From an uncultured beta proteobacterium (lineage in GTDB: Bacteria; Pseudomonadota; Gammaproteobacteria; Burkholderiales; Burkholderiaceae_B), in contig CAINDJ010000407.1 of assembly GCA_903847325.1 (NCBI GenBank), positions 1-35,448 on the forward strand: a stretch of DNA of 35,448 bases. The letters run 5' to 3'. The notes under the pieces are model-generated. The model worked only from the letters and a program-made list of their open reading frames with translations, did not search any database and was not told the origin of the DNA. Position 1 is the first letter of the stretch, and the number at the start of each line of letters is the position of its first letter. Positions 24,541 through 33,095 of this stretch are shown here, in pieces. A program made the translations under genes and the position numbers.

Positions 24541-24601
24541 TTTAGATAACTGCTTAACAGCCTATATTCATAGGAGAATACTAGATTAATGATTTAGATA
24601 A
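24541..24601 (+). promoter_or_regulatory. Repeated 9-mer and small palindrome before the decarboxylase gene
   Basis: The 168-base AT-rich region between the esterase and decarboxylase starts contains TTTAGATAA twice (24541-24549 and 24593-24601), 52 bases apart or about five helical turns, with a CCTAT-ATTC-ATAGG stem (24561-24574) between. These could be regulator half-sites for the aromatic-acid unit, but no regulator gene is adjacent and the region is AT-rich enough for chance repeats. Confidence 0.3.
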
Positions 24602-24633
24602 AACTATAAAAAATTAACTTGGGGACACAGCAC

Positions 24634-25611
24634 TTGAAGAACAAAATTGCACTCGAAGAACATTTCGCAATCGATCTGACGATTGGGGATTCACAGGTCT
24701 ATGCCAGACCTGAAGTCTGGACGGGATTAAAGTCAAATTTGCTGGATTTTGAACAGCAGCGACTCGACCAGATGGATGAGTGGGGGACAGAATTTTCAAT
24801 CCTTTCTCTAAACTCTCCCGCAGTCCAGGCGATCCCAGAGCCCAGGCGTGCGATCGAGGTGGCACGTCGTGCCAATGACATTCTGGCTGAACAGATCGCA
24901 CGCCACCCTAAACGGTTTGGTGGTTTTGCCGCGGTGCCGTTGCAGGATCCCGAGGCCGCGGCACGCGAACTCGAGCGTTGCGTCAAAGAGCTCGGTTTTC
25001 ATGGATTTCTCGTCAATGGTTTCTCGCAAGTCGAGGGTGCACTCGATGCAGTGGTCTATTACGATGCGCCGCAGTTTGCGGATTTTTGGGCTGCTGCAGC
25101 CAAGCTCGAAAAGCCCTTTTATATGCATCCTCGCGACCCGTTATTGAGTCGTGAGCCGATTTATGAAGGTACGCCATGGTTGACGGGGCCGACGTGGGCG
25201 TTTGCTGCTGAGACGAGCATGCATGCCTTGCGCTTGATGTCCTCGGGGCTGTTCGATAAGCATCCTGCGCTGCAGATGATCCTGGGTCACTTTGGAGAAG
25301 GTATCCCTTTTAATATCTGGCGTATCGATCATATTTTGCGTAAAGGCCGGCGCGGTATGCCTTGTGAAAAAGAGGTAGGCGAATACTTGCGCAGCAATGT
25401 GCACATCACGACCAGTGGTAATTTCCGGACACCGACGCTGCTGTCGACCATGCTTGAGGTCGGTAGCGATCGCATCATGTATTCGGTTGATTATCCTTTT
25501 GAAAAACATGAGCATGCCGCGAGCTGGTTTGATCGCTGCGAAATCAGTGAAAACGATCGTCAGAAAATCGGTCGCGACAACGCATGCAAACTGTTCGGTT
25601 TGTCACTATGA
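24634..25611 (+). CDS. Amidohydrolase-type dihydroxybenzoate decarboxylase (gamma-resorcylate decarboxylase-like)
   Basis: A 325-aa metal-dependent decarboxylase of the amidohydrolase_2 superfamily. Very close resemblance to gamma-resorcylate (2,6-dihydroxybenzoate) decarboxylase is seen in NKIALEEHFAI, ILSLNSPAVQAIP, ARRANDILAEQ and TWAFAAETSMHALRLMSSGL. The zinc ligands are E8, H10, H165 and D286, with H219 in ILGHFGEG. The enzyme would remove CO2 from a hydroxybenzoate to give resorcinol or catechol; 2,3-dihydroxybenzoate or salicylate are alternative substrates. A TTG start at 24634 is chosen: GGGGA lies eight bases before it and it places E8 and H10 at the usual numbers. An in-frame TTG at 24619 is less likely. 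The stop overlaps the transporter ATG by four bases. Confidence 0.87.
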   Translation: MKNKIALEEHFAIDLTIGDSQVYARPEVWTGLKSNLLDFEQQRLDQMDEWGTEFSILSLNSPAVQAIPEPRRAIEVARRANDILAEQIARHPKRFGGFAAVPLQDPEAAARELERCVKELGFHGFLVNGFSQVEGALDAVVYYDAPQFADFWAAAAKLEKPFYMHPRDPLLSREPIYEGTPWLTGPTWAFAAETSMHALRLMSSGLFDKHPALQMILGHFGEGIPFNIWRIDHILRKGRRGMPCEKEVGEYLRSNVHITTSGNFRTPTLLSTMLEVGSDRIMYSVDYPFEKHEHAASWFDRCEISENDRQKIGRDNACKLFGLSL

Positions 25612-26960
25612 CACCCGGTGTTGGCGTTAATCAAGTGAATCAGAATGTCGATCAGATTAATGTTGCCGCCATTATTGATAACACCCCATTAAGCGGATTT
25701 CAGACATGGTTGATGGTGTTGATTGGATGTTCGGTCGTCATCGATGGTTTCGATGTGCAGGCGATGGGGTTTGTGGCACCTGCCATCGTTCGTGACTGGG
25801 GGATTAACAAGGCTGCATTAGGTCCGGTGTTTGGTGCGGGGTTGCTCGGTATGCTGATCGGATCTTTGCTCCTCAGTATGCTGGCGGATCGCATCGGTCG
25901 AAGGCCTGTACTTATCGGCGCCACTGTATTTTTTGGTGTTTGCATGTTGCTGACGACCTTGACCACAAATTTGTCCCAGCTCCTGACGATGCGATTGATT
26001 ACCGGCGTGGGGCTCGGTGGCATTATGGCCAACGGTGTCGCGCTGGTCAGCGAGTACAGTCCCAAGCGGCGCCGCGTCTCGCTCATGATGTGGGTGTCCT
26101 GCGGTTTCACCGGAGGGGCAGTGTTAGGCGGTCTGGTCTCAGCGTTACTGATCCCTCTTGGAGGTTGGAAAGCTGTTTTTATTTTTGGTGGCGTCGTGCC
26201 ATTATTGATCGCGGCGCTGATGCTGAGATATTTGCCCGAGTCGATTCAGTTTCTTGTGCTGAAACAAGCAGATCTTTCACGTGCGCACGCATGGCTCAAA
26301 AGCATCGCTCCCCATCTAACGATCAACCGGGACGCGCAGTTCGTCATCAGCGAAACCAAGCAGCAAGGCGCACCGGTGGCCGAGCTTTTTCGCAATGGCA
26401 GGGCGGCCTACACGCTGTTGTTGTGGGGTATCAATTTCACTAACTTACTGAATTTATTTTTCCTCGCAAACTGGCTGCCAACGCTTGCGATTTCCTCTGG
26501 CTACAGTGAATCAACGGCTGTGCTGATTGGGACTTCATTGCAGGTCGGTGGTGTGATGGGTACGGTTGCGATGGGCCCGTTGATTGATCGCTTCGGTTTT
26601 TACAAGATCCTTGTTCCCAGCTTTTTATTAGCTGTCTTTGTGATTGTATTAATGGGGCACACCGGGCTGGCTTTATCCTTTTTATTCGTGGCGGTCGTGA
26701 TCGGTGGATTTTGCATTGTCGGCGGACAGCCTGCTGTCAACGCATTGGCAGCTACCCTTTATCCGACATCATTGCGGGCGACAGGCGTGGGCTGGAGTCT
26801 TGGTGTCGGGCGTGCGGGCTCTATTGTTGGTCCTGTCCTTGCAGGACATCTGATCGGCTTGAAATGGTCAACCGATGCCTTATTCATGGCTGCCGCTGTC
26901 CCCGCATTACTGTCTTGCCTGATGTTGTTCTGGATGAGCAGACTGAATAAGTTGAAATGA
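25608..26960 (+). CDS. Aromatic acid:H+ symporter (AAHS family MFS)
   Basis: A 450-aa transporter with about twelve helices. The first helix contains VVIDGFDVQAMGFVAPAI, whose DGFD motif (46-49) is the signature of the AAHS family (PcaK, BenK, GenK), required for aromatic acid uptake. The loop LADRIGRRP and its later counterpart LIDRFGFYK are the facilitator motifs, and GQPAVNALAATLYPTSLRATGVGW is the C-terminal family block. The ATG at 25608 overlaps the decarboxylase stop (ATGA), so uptake and decarboxylation are translationally coupled. The likely cargo is the hydroxybenzoate used by that decarboxylase. An extended frame from 25584 is not supported. Confidence 0.9.
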   Translation: MTPGVGVNQVNQNVDQINVAAIIDNTPLSGFQTWLMVLIGCSVVIDGFDVQAMGFVAPAIVRDWGINKAALGPVFGAGLLGMLIGSLLLSMLADRIGRRPVLIGATVFFGVCMLLTTLTTNLSQLLTMRLITGVGLGGIMANGVALVSEYSPKRRRVSLMMWVSCGFTGGAVLGGLVSALLIPLGGWKAVFIFGGVVPLLIAALMLRYLPESIQFLVLKQADLSRAHAWLKSIAPHLTINRDAQFVISETKQQGAPVAELFRNGRAAYTLLLWGINFTNLLNLFFLANWLPTLAISSGYSESTAVLIGTSLQVGGVMGTVAMGPLIDRFGFYKILVPSFLLAVFVIVLMGHTGLALSFLFVAVVIGGFCIVGGQPAVNALAATLYPTSLRATGVGWSLGVGRAGSIVGPVLAGHLIGLKWSTDALFMAAAVPALLSCLMLFWMSRLNKLK

Positions 26961-27036
26961 GTTGATAGCGTTTAGAAAGTGCATTGTGCAGGTTTGTAGG
27001 TATAAAAATTAAACTTCATCAAAAAGGAAAATGACA

Positions 27037-27420
27037 ATGAATAATCGTAATGTGTATGTGTTGGCCAAAGCATTAATCGGTCTGATTTTCTTGGTCGCCG
27101 GTATTCGTAAAATTATGTATTTTGCCGCGACCGCTGGCTATTTTGCCAAGCTTGGCATGCCTATGCCAGAAATCGTATTGAGCTTAACAATCGCCCTGGA
27201 AATCGGTGGTGCGATATTGTTGGTGATAGGCTGGCAAACCAGATTGGTTGCTATGGTGCTGGGTGTGTTTACATTGGCTGCTGCGGTATTGGGCCATCCG
27301 TTTTGGGCTGCGGATGCAGCTAACTACCAAAATCAGCTGAACCACTTCCTGAAAAACATTGCGATGGTCGGTGGTTTTCTGTTGCTTGCGATTGAGTCGG
27401 GATCACAGTCACGCAAGTAA
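27037..27420 (+). CDS. DoxX-family membrane protein
   Basis: A 127-aa protein with four predicted helices. LAKALIGLIFLVAGIRKIMYF and ALEIGGAILLVIGWQTRLVA are typical of the DoxX/SURF4-like family, and HPFWAADAANYQNQLNHFLKNIAMVGGFLLL is its C-terminal block. Function of the family is poorly defined; members are often found with redox or aromatic degradation genes. AGGAAA six bases before ATG 27037 decides the start over ATG 27031, which abuts the ribosome binding site. It lies 76 bases after the transporter and is followed by a strong terminator, so it probably ends the aromatic-acid unit. Confidence 0.85.
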   Translation: MNNRNVYVLAKALIGLIFLVAGIRKIMYFAATAGYFAKLGMPMPEIVLSLTIALEIGGAILLVIGWQTRLVAMVLGVFTLAAAVLGHPFWAADAANYQNQLNHFLKNIAMVGGFLLLAIESGSQSRK

Positions 27421-27465
27421 TTTTCAATACGCGCTATACGTTTAATCGTGCGATACGTCTAAAGT

Positions 27466-27506
27466 AAATCGCCCGCGTGGGGTCAGCGCTTCACGCGGGC
27501 GATTTT
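27466..27506 (+). terminator. Intrinsic terminator after the DoxX gene
   Basis: AAATCGCCCGCGTG (27466-27479) pairs with CACGCGGGCGATTT (27492-27505) to give a 14-base stem with a 12-base loop; the T residues ending the stem continue as TTTCATTT. It begins 46 bases after the DoxX stop. It is a strong stem with a modest U-tract, and no T-run lies on the other side for minus-strand transcripts. Confidence 0.8.
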
Positions 27507-27518
27507 CATTTGGCCAAA

Positions 27519-27534
27519 GCGTGATGCGTCACGC
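27519..27534. other. Second short hairpin beside the terminator
   Basis: GCGTGA and TCACGC form a six-base perfect stem around TGCG, 14 bases after the main terminator and 28 bases beyond the convergent DMT gene's stop. It may help separate the two convergent units. No T-run is seen. Confidence 0.35.
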
Positions 27535-27561
27535 GATGAGTGATGCATGAATAAGTTTGAA

Positions 27562-28434
27562 TTATGCTTTCCTGTTAATGCCGAAGGCGCGTCCTGTCGC
27601 CACAACAGCAAACACTGCTAGAGCAAATCCTATCGTCATCATATCGATGGTTTCACCCAGCAACCAGGCTGAGAAGAGGATTGTGATGAATGGCTGTATA
27701 AGCTGAGTCTGACCGACACGTGCAATACCGCCCAGAGCCAGTCCGCGGAACCAGGGTAAAAACCCGAGAAACTGACTCACGAGTGCTGCATATAAAAAAC
27801 CGGTCCACGCAGTCGCTGAGACAGTTGCAAAGACTGGTGAGAACCAGATAACTGGCGCAATATAGAGTGGCAGAGCCATCACTAATGCCCAGGAGATGAC
27901 TTGCAGGCCACCCAATGATTTAGAAAGATAGCCACCCACGGCGTAAGAGGTCGAGCCTGTCACGACCGCGACCAGTAAAGCGAGATCCGCCCAGTGCAGG
28001 GTGCCACTGCCCCTGATGAGCGAGAAAGCGATGACGAGTGCGCTGCCGATCAATGCCATCACCCAAAATCCTACAGAGGGTCGCTCCTTGAATAACAGGG
28101 CGCCAACCGCAGCGGTGGTGAGTGGCATGATGCCAAGCATGACTCCGCCGTGTGATGCATCGACGTGTCCCATGGCTAAGGCGGTAAAAATTGGGAACCC
28201 CAGTCCTACGCCCATTACAACTAACAGCAGGTACCTGAATTCTAGCCAGGTTGGACGGCGGGATTTCGACACGCACAGATAAACACTTGCGAGTGACGCA
28301 GCTAGCAACCCGCGGCCAGTGCCGATAAACAAAGGATGAAAGGACTCCAGTGCCATGCGCGTTGCAGGCAAGGTCAAACTAAACAGCGTGACTGCAGAGA
28401 GGCCTAAGAGCATGCCTTTTGTTTCTGGTTTCAT
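27562..28434 (-). CDS. EamA/DMT-superfamily permease
   Basis: A 290-aa membrane protein with about ten helices in two EamA repeats. LLGLSAVTLFSLTLPATRMAL opens the first and VVTGSTSYAVGGYLSK the second; LIQPFITILFSAWLLGETID is the usual last block. DMT permeases of this type mostly export amino acids or metabolites, with substrates not predictable from sequence. ATG 28434 is preferred; a TTG at 28446 in the same frame is possible. The gene begins 15 bases after the ETF-QO stop and is probably co-transcribed with it, although the ribosome binding site is weak and no functional link is evident. Confidence 0.85.
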   Translation of the reverse strand: MKPETKGMLLGLSAVTLFSLTLPATRMALESFHPLFIGTGRGLLAASLASVYLCVSKSRRPTWLEFRYLLLVVMGVGLGFPIFTALAMGHVDASHGGVMLGIMPLTTAAVGALLFKERPSVGFWVMALIGSALVIAFSLIRGSGTLHWADLALLVAVVTGSTSYAVGGYLSKSLGGLQVISWALVMALPLYIAPVIWFSPVFATVSATAWTGFLYAALVSQFLGFLPWFRGLALGGIARVGQTQLIQPFITILFSAWLLGETIDMMTIGFALAVFAVVATGRAFGINRKA

Positions 28435-28449
28435 TCGCGAAGGCAAGGT

Positions 28450-30099
28450 TTACATGCTGCTGTAGACCGGACCTTCGCCACCTTGTGGTGTGACCCATAC
28501 GATGTTCTGGGTCGGATCTTTGATGTCGCAGGTCTTGCAGTGCACGCAGTTCTGAGCATTAATCTGCAGACGGTCTGCACCACTGGTGTCATCTTTGACA
28601 AACTCATAGACACCGGCTGGGCAGTACCGTGCTTCTGGACCACCATACACAGCAAGGTTTACCGACACAGGCACTGATGCGTCTTTCAATGTCAGGTGCA
28701 CGGGCTGGTTTTCTTCGTGGTTGGTGTTGGAGATAAACACCGAGCTCAAACGATCAAACGTCAGCACGCCATCGGGTTTTGGGTAGTCGATCTTGGCGCA
28801 CAGGTTGGCGGGTTGCAGACAGGCATGATCAGGTTTGGTGCGATGGATGGTCCAGGGCATGTTGCCCTTAAGTAGCCATTGCTCAATACCGGTCATGAGT
28901 GTGCCGACTGAGCGGCCTTTCTTGAACCACTGCTTGAAATTACGTGCCTTGTTGAGCTCGGTATGCAGCCACGAGCCTTCAAACGCTGCAGGGTAGGCGG
29001 GCAATTCGTCGTGGCTGCGCTCAGCGACGAGTGCGTCAAACGCTGCTTCGGCTGCCATCATGCCTGACTTGATTGCAGCGTGGCTGCCCTTGATGCGTGA
29101 CGCGTTGAGCAAACCTGCTTCACAACCAACCAGTGCGCCACCCGGGAACACCAGCTTTGGCAATGAGAGCAAACCGCCAGCGGTGATTGCACGGGCGCCA
29201 TAGGCAATACGCTTGCCGCCTTGGAAATAACCGCGAATCGCTGGATGCGTCTTGTAACGCTGGAATTCTTCGAAAGGTGAAATCCAAGGGTTTGCATAAT
29301 CGAGACCGACTACCATTCCCACTGCGACCTGATTGTTATCCAGGTGATACAGGAAAGAACCACCATAGGTATCCGAGTCCAGCGGCCAGCCGGCGGTATG
29401 CACCACCAGACCTGGACGGGATTTTGCGGGGTCGATTTCCCACAGCTCTTTGATGCCGATGCCATAGCTTTGTGGATCGCGTCCCTGATCAAGTTTGAAA
29501 TGTTCGATCAGCTGTTTGCCGAGTTGACCACGAGCGCCTTCGGCAAAAATTGTGTATTTGGCGAGCAGCTCCATGCCTTGCTGATAATGCTCGGTGGGTT
29601 GGCCATCCCGACCCACACCCATATCGCCCGTCGCAACACCACGCACAGCGCCTTTTTCGTCGTAGAGCACCTCAGCGGCTGCGAAGCCTGGGAAAATCTC
29701 AACGCCCAATGCCTCGGCCTGCTCGCCCATCCAGCGTGCTACGTTGCCCAGGCTAATGACGTAATTGCCTTTGTTGTGAAAGCACTCAGGCAAGAGCCAC
29801 TCGGGTGTTTTGCTCGAACCCGTTTCTGTCAAAAACAGGAATTCGTCTTCAGTTACGGGTGTATCGAGTGGCGCACCGGTGGTTTTCCAGTCCGGCAACA
29901 ACTCTGTGAGTGCCTGAGGATCCATCACCGCGCCTGAGAGGATATGCGCGCCAATCTCGCTGCCTTTTTCGAGGACACAGACCGAAATTTCGTGATTGCG
30001 CTCTGCTGCGAGTTGCTTGAGGCGGATGGCAGTCGCCAGACCACCAGGGCCACCACCGACGACGACGACGTCATATTCCATCGATTCACGTTGCGACAT
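28450..30099 (-). CDS. Electron transfer flavoprotein-ubiquinone oxidoreductase
   Basis: A 549-aa membrane-associated flavoprotein that passes electrons from ETF to ubiquinone, linking acyl-CoA dehydrogenases to respiration. The FAD motif VVVGGGPGGLATAIRL is at the N-terminus. LEKGSEIGAHILSGAVMDP and FPGGALVGCEAGLLNASRIKG are family marks, and the 4Fe-4S cluster is carried by C493 (CPAGVYEF) and C518, C521 and C524 (NCVHCKTCDIKDP). Length and order fit the family. GGGAGA precedes the ATG. It is divergent from the thioesterase gene with 124 bases between them. No ETF subunit genes are in the window. Confidence 0.95.
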   Translation of the reverse strand: MSQRESMEYDVVVVGGGPGGLATAIRLKQLAAERNHEISVCVLEKGSEIGAHILSGAVMDPQALTELLPDWKTTGAPLDTPVTEDEFLFLTETGSSKTPEWLLPECFHNKGNYVISLGNVARWMGEQAEALGVEIFPGFAAAEVLYDEKGAVRGVATGDMGVGRDGQPTEHYQQGMELLAKYTIFAEGARGQLGKQLIEHFKLDQGRDPQSYGIGIKELWEIDPAKSRPGLVVHTAGWPLDSDTYGGSFLYHLDNNQVAVGMVVGLDYANPWISPFEEFQRYKTHPAIRGYFQGGKRIAYGARAITAGGLLSLPKLVFPGGALVGCEAGLLNASRIKGSHAAIKSGMMAAEAAFDALVAERSHDELPAYPAAFEGSWLHTELNKARNFKQWFKKGRSVGTLMTGIEQWLLKGNMPWTIHRTKPDHACLQPANLCAKIDYPKPDGVLTFDRLSSVFISNTNHEENQPVHLTLKDASVPVSVNLAVYGGPEARYCPAGVYEFVKDDTSGADRLQINAQNCVHCKTCDIKDPTQNIVWVTPQGGEGPVYSSM

Positions 30100-30223
30100 G
30101 AGATTCTCCCAGCTTCAAAGTATGATTGTTGGCATGGATTGTATTGCACTGCGGCCCTTTTCATAGGGCAAATGCCTTGCAAATCAATGAACTGTCCCTT
30201 TTGCAATTCTTTCGGAGAAATAT

Positions 30224-30703
30224 GTGTCAGAGCTTGAGCAAGCGTTTGAATCAGCGTCGATCGTCCCTGAGGGTGACACTCTGCACATAGGTGATACCTA
30301 CGATATCGACGTCAACATGCGCTGGGCTGATGCCGATAGCCTGCAGCATCTCAATAACGCTGTCTATTTCCGCTTTATGGAGGAAGGCCGCATCAGCATG
30401 TTCTACGCAGCGCGCATTACAGATTCATCGCGGTTCGGACCGGTGGTCGTGCATTGTTCCTGCGACTTTAAAAAGCAAATTACTTATCCGGCTACGATAA
30501 AGGTGCGAATGAGGCTGGTCAAGCTTGGCCGCTCAAGCATGGAGCACGAGGTTGATCTCCTCGTTGTCGAAAAGGACGGCACGCTGGACCTGCGGGCGCA
30601 GGGTCGTTCGGTGATGGTCTGGATGGACTTTGAGGCAGAGAAATCACATCCTTGGCCCCCAGAAGTACTCAAAGCACTAGCAACCGCCGTAAATCGTTCA
30701 TAA
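30224..30703 (+). CDS. 4HBT-fold acyl-CoA thioesterase
   Basis: A 159-aa hot-dog fold protein. MRWADADSLQHLNNAVYFRFMEEGR contains the D-x(n)-H-x-N-N-x3-Y pattern of 4-hydroxybenzoyl-CoA thioesterase/YbgC proteins, where the aspartate is catalytic. GPVVVHCSCDFKKQITYPATI is the usual second block. It should hydrolyse an acyl-CoA in the cytoplasm; chain length is not predictable. It starts at GTG 30224 with GGAGA five bases ahead; the ATG at 30222 is in another frame. The CoA-transferase genes follow 36 bases later on the same strand, suggesting a shared acyl-CoA role. Confidence 0.85.
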   Translation: MSELEQAFESASIVPEGDTLHIGDTYDIDVNMRWADADSLQHLNNAVYFRFMEEGRISMFYAARITDSSRFGPVVVHCSCDFKKQITYPATIKVRMRLVKLGRSSMEHEVDLLVVEKDGTLDLRAQGRSVMVWMDFEAEKSHPWPPEVLKALATAVNRS

Positions 30704-30739
30704 TCACATTTGAATTCAATATAGACAGGAGCTGGACGA

Positions 30740-31441
30740 ATGGACAAGCTTTATCCAGGCGCCAAAGAAGCGCTTACAGGAATTTTGAAAGACGGACAGA
30801 CCATCGCAGTAGGCGGGTTTGGCCTGTGCGGTATCCCTGAGGCACTGATCGCTGCGGTACGCGACCTGGGCGTCAAAGATCTGACCTGCATCAGCAATAA
30901 CGCAGGGGTGGACGATTTTGGACTGGGTATTTTGTTGAAAACCCGTCAGGTGCGCAAAATGATTGCCTCCTACGTAGGTGAAAACAAAGAGTTCGAACGC
31001 CAGTATCTTTCCGGTGAACTTGAGCTCGAATTCACTCCTCAGGGCACACTCGCCGAGCGGCTGCGTGCGGGCGGTGCAGGGATCCCTGCATTCTTTACGC
31101 GTACCGGTGTGGGCACCATCGTGGCCGATGGTAAAGAAATCCGCGAATTCGATGGCAAGCAATATGTCATGGAGCGTGCACTGGTGCCTGAGGTATCTCT
31201 GGTCAAGGCGTACATCGCTGATCACAGCGGTAATCTGATTTTCCATAAGACCGCACGCAACTTTAATCCTCCTGTTGCACAGGCTGGCAAAATCACGGTG
31301 GTCGAAGTTGAAAAAATCGTTGAGACGGGCGCGCTCGATCCTGATCAGATTCACTTGCCGGGCATTTATGTGCACCGCATCGTGATCAACGCAAATCCAG
31401 AAAAACGCATTGAACAGCGCACTGTTCGTGCAGCGAGCTAA
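30740..31441 (+). CDS. 3-oxoacid CoA-transferase subunit A
   Basis: A 233-aa family I CoA-transferase alpha subunit (SCOT/ScoA, AtoD). VGGFGLCGIPEALI is the conserved glycine-rich motif, followed by TCISNNAGVDDFGLG and ERLRAGGAGIPAFFTRTGVGT. With subunit B it moves CoA from succinyl-CoA to a 3-oxoacid such as acetoacetate or, in aromatic pathways, 3-oxoadipate. The sequence is most like ScoA; 3-oxoadipate cannot be ruled out. AGGAG lies ahead of the ATG and the next gene follows after 12 bases. Confidence 0.92.
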   Translation: MDKLYPGAKEALTGILKDGQTIAVGGFGLCGIPEALIAAVRDLGVKDLTCISNNAGVDDFGLGILLKTRQVRKMIASYVGENKEFERQYLSGELELEFTPQGTLAERLRAGGAGIPAFFTRTGVGTIVADGKEIREFDGKQYVMERALVPEVSLVKAYIADHSGNLIFHKTARNFNPPVAQAGKITVVEVEKIVETGALDPDQIHLPGIYVHRIVINANPEKRIEQRTVRAAS

Positions 31442-31453
31442 GGAGACATCGAC

Positions 31454-32113
31454 ATGGCATGGACTCGTGACGAAATGGCTGCACGTGCAGCCCGTGAATT
31501 AAAAGACGGCTTTTATGTGAATCTGGGTATTGGTTTGCCCACACTGGTTGCCAACCATGTGCCGGCAGGCATGGAAGTCTGGTTGCAATCTGAAAACGGT
31601 TTGCTCGGAATCGGCCAGTTTCCGTTGGATAGCGAAGTCGATCCGGACTTGATCAATGCGGGTAAGCAAACCGTTACAACGCTGCCAGGTTCGTCGATAT
31701 TTTCTTCGGCAGATTCGTTTGCGATGATTCGCGGCGGCAAGATCAATCTGGCTATTCTGGGTGCAATGCAGGTCTCAGAAACCGGCGATCTGGCCAACTG
31801 GATGATCCCGGGAAAAATGGTCAAAGGCATGGGCGGCGCGATGGATCTGGTCGCAGGCGTTGGTCGTGTGATCGTCTTGATGGAACATGTTGCGCGTAAA
31901 AAAGACGGCTCGATTGATAAAAAATTATTGCCCAAGTGCACACTGCCTTTAACTGGCGTGGGTGTCATCGATATGGTGATTACTGACATGGGTGTCATGG
32001 AAGTCACGCCCAATGGCTTAAAGCTTATTGAGCTGGCGCCAGGCATCACGGTCGAAGAAATCCAGGCCAATACGGATGCCAAACTGGACGTGTCCTCAGT
32101 CAAAAAAGGATAA
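31454..32113 (+). CDS. 3-oxoacid CoA-transferase subunit B
   Basis: A 219-aa beta subunit of the same enzyme. The catalytic glutamate that forms the acyl-CoA thioester is E47 in [27 protein letters not shown] and [26 protein letters not shown] are typical ScoB blocks. With the A subunit it forms the active enzyme in the cytoplasm for ketone body or polyhydroxybutyrate use. AAGGAGA precedes the ATG. The stop is only four bases before the iaaA ATG, so peptidase and importer genes are probably on the same transcript. Confidence 0.93.
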   Translation: MAWTRDEMAARAARELKDGFYVNLGIGLPTLVANHVPAGMEVWLQSENGLLGIGQFPLDSEVDPDLINAGKQTVTTLPGSSIFSSADSFAMIRGGKINLAILGAMQVSETGDLANWMIPGKMVKGMGGAMDLVAGVGRVIVLMEHVARKKDGSIDKKLLPKCTLPLTGVGVIDMVITDMGVMEVTPNGLKLIELAPGITVEEIQANTDAKLDVSSVKKG

Positions 32114-32117
32114 ATCC

Positions 32118-33095
32118 ATGCACCCCGTCATTGTGATTCACGGCGGGGCAGGCGCGATGACCCGCAGCGCCATGTCCGCAGAGAAAGAGCGTGAATATCA
32201 CGCCGCGTTGCGGCTCGTGTTGCAAGCGGGTCTTGCAGTCCTTGAAGCAGGTGGGAGTGCGGTCGATGCTGTCACTGCGGCGGTTGTCGAACTAGAGGAC
32301 TGTCCTCTGTTTAATGCGGGCCGCGGTGCGGTCTTTACCAGCGATGCGACACACGAGCTCGATGCGGCCATCATGGATGGCGCGTCCTTGCGCACGGGAG
32401 CGATTGCTAATGTTCATCACATCCGCAATCCTATTCTTGCCGCGCGCAGCGTGATGCAAAATAGTCGTCACGTGTTTTTTGTGGGTGAGGGCGCGGAGCG
32501 CTTTGCGCGCACACAAGGCCTCGAGATGGTGGAGGAGTCCTATTTTTCGACTCCCGAGCGTCATGCGCAATTACTGCGTGTGCAGCGCGATACGCCAGAC
32601 GCGGCTGTGCTGGATCATGACGGTCAGGCCATTGTTGAGAGTCAGCCTGCAGCACCCGCGCACCCACTCGATATCGATAAAAAGTTTGGTACGGTTGGCG
32701 CGGTCGCGCTCGACGCGCACGGCAATCTTGCTGCGGCAACGTCAACGGGTGGCATAACCAATAAACAAGTCGGACGCGTGGGCGATGCCCCGATCATCGG
32801 TGCGGGGACCTATGCGAGTAATGAGACTTGCGCGGTGTCAGCTACAGGTACGGGTGAAATGTATATCCGTAAAGTAGCTGCCTACGATATTGCCGCAAGA
32901 ATGCGCTATACCGGCGCGACCCTTGAGCAAGCTGCTCACGCAGTGATGTTCGAAGAGTTACCGTCGATAGGCGGCAAGGGCGGGTTGATCGCCGTCGATG
33001 CTCAGGGCAATATCACGCTGCCTTTCAATACGGAGGGCATGTACAGGGGTTACGCCAGAGTCGGCTCAGATCCTGTCACGGAAATCTATCGCTAA
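32118..33095 (+). CDS. iaaA: Isoaspartyl peptidase / L-asparaginase (N-terminal nucleophile hydrolase)
   Basis: A 325-aa plant-type asparaginase precursor. GGAGAM near the N-terminus, [24 protein letters not shown] (65-88), and the self-cleavage site before T192 in [10 protein letters not shown] are conserved; T192 becomes the nucleophile of the beta subunit. [10 protein letters not shown] and [17 protein letters not shown] follow as expected. It removes beta-aspartyl residues from dipeptides and hydrolyses asparagine. The ATG at 32118 has AAAGGA ahead; the frame extends upstream inside the CoA-transferase gene but that part is not protein-like. Its stop overlaps the next ATG (TAATG). In E. 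coli iaaA also precedes gsiABCD. Confidence 0.92.
   Translation: MHPVIVIHGGAGAMTRSAMSAEKEREYHAALRLVLQAGLAVLEAGGSAVDAVTAAVVELEDCPLFNAGRGAVFTSDATHELDAAIMDGASLRTGAIANVHHIRNPILAARSVMQNSRHVFFVGEGAERFARTQGLEMVEESYFSTPERHAQLLRVQRDTPDAAVLDHDGQAIVESQPAAPAHPLDIDKKFGTVGAVALDAHGNLAAATSTGGITNKQVGRVGDAPIIGAGTYASNETCAVSATGTGEMYIRKVAAYDIAARMRYTGATLEQAAHAVMFEELPSIGGKGGLIAVDAQGNITLPFNTEGMYRGYARVGSDPVTEIYR

Noticed and set aside
31513-32103. Long open frame on the minus strand opposite the CoA-transferase B gene
   Set aside because: It is antisense to a strongly conserved gene, has no ribosome binding site or recognisable domain, and its composition follows from the plus-strand codons.
32028-32117. N-terminal extension of iaaA inside the CoA-transferase B gene
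   Set aside because: It overlaps a well-conserved coding end in another frame, while ATG 32118 has its own ribosome binding site and the family's first residues.
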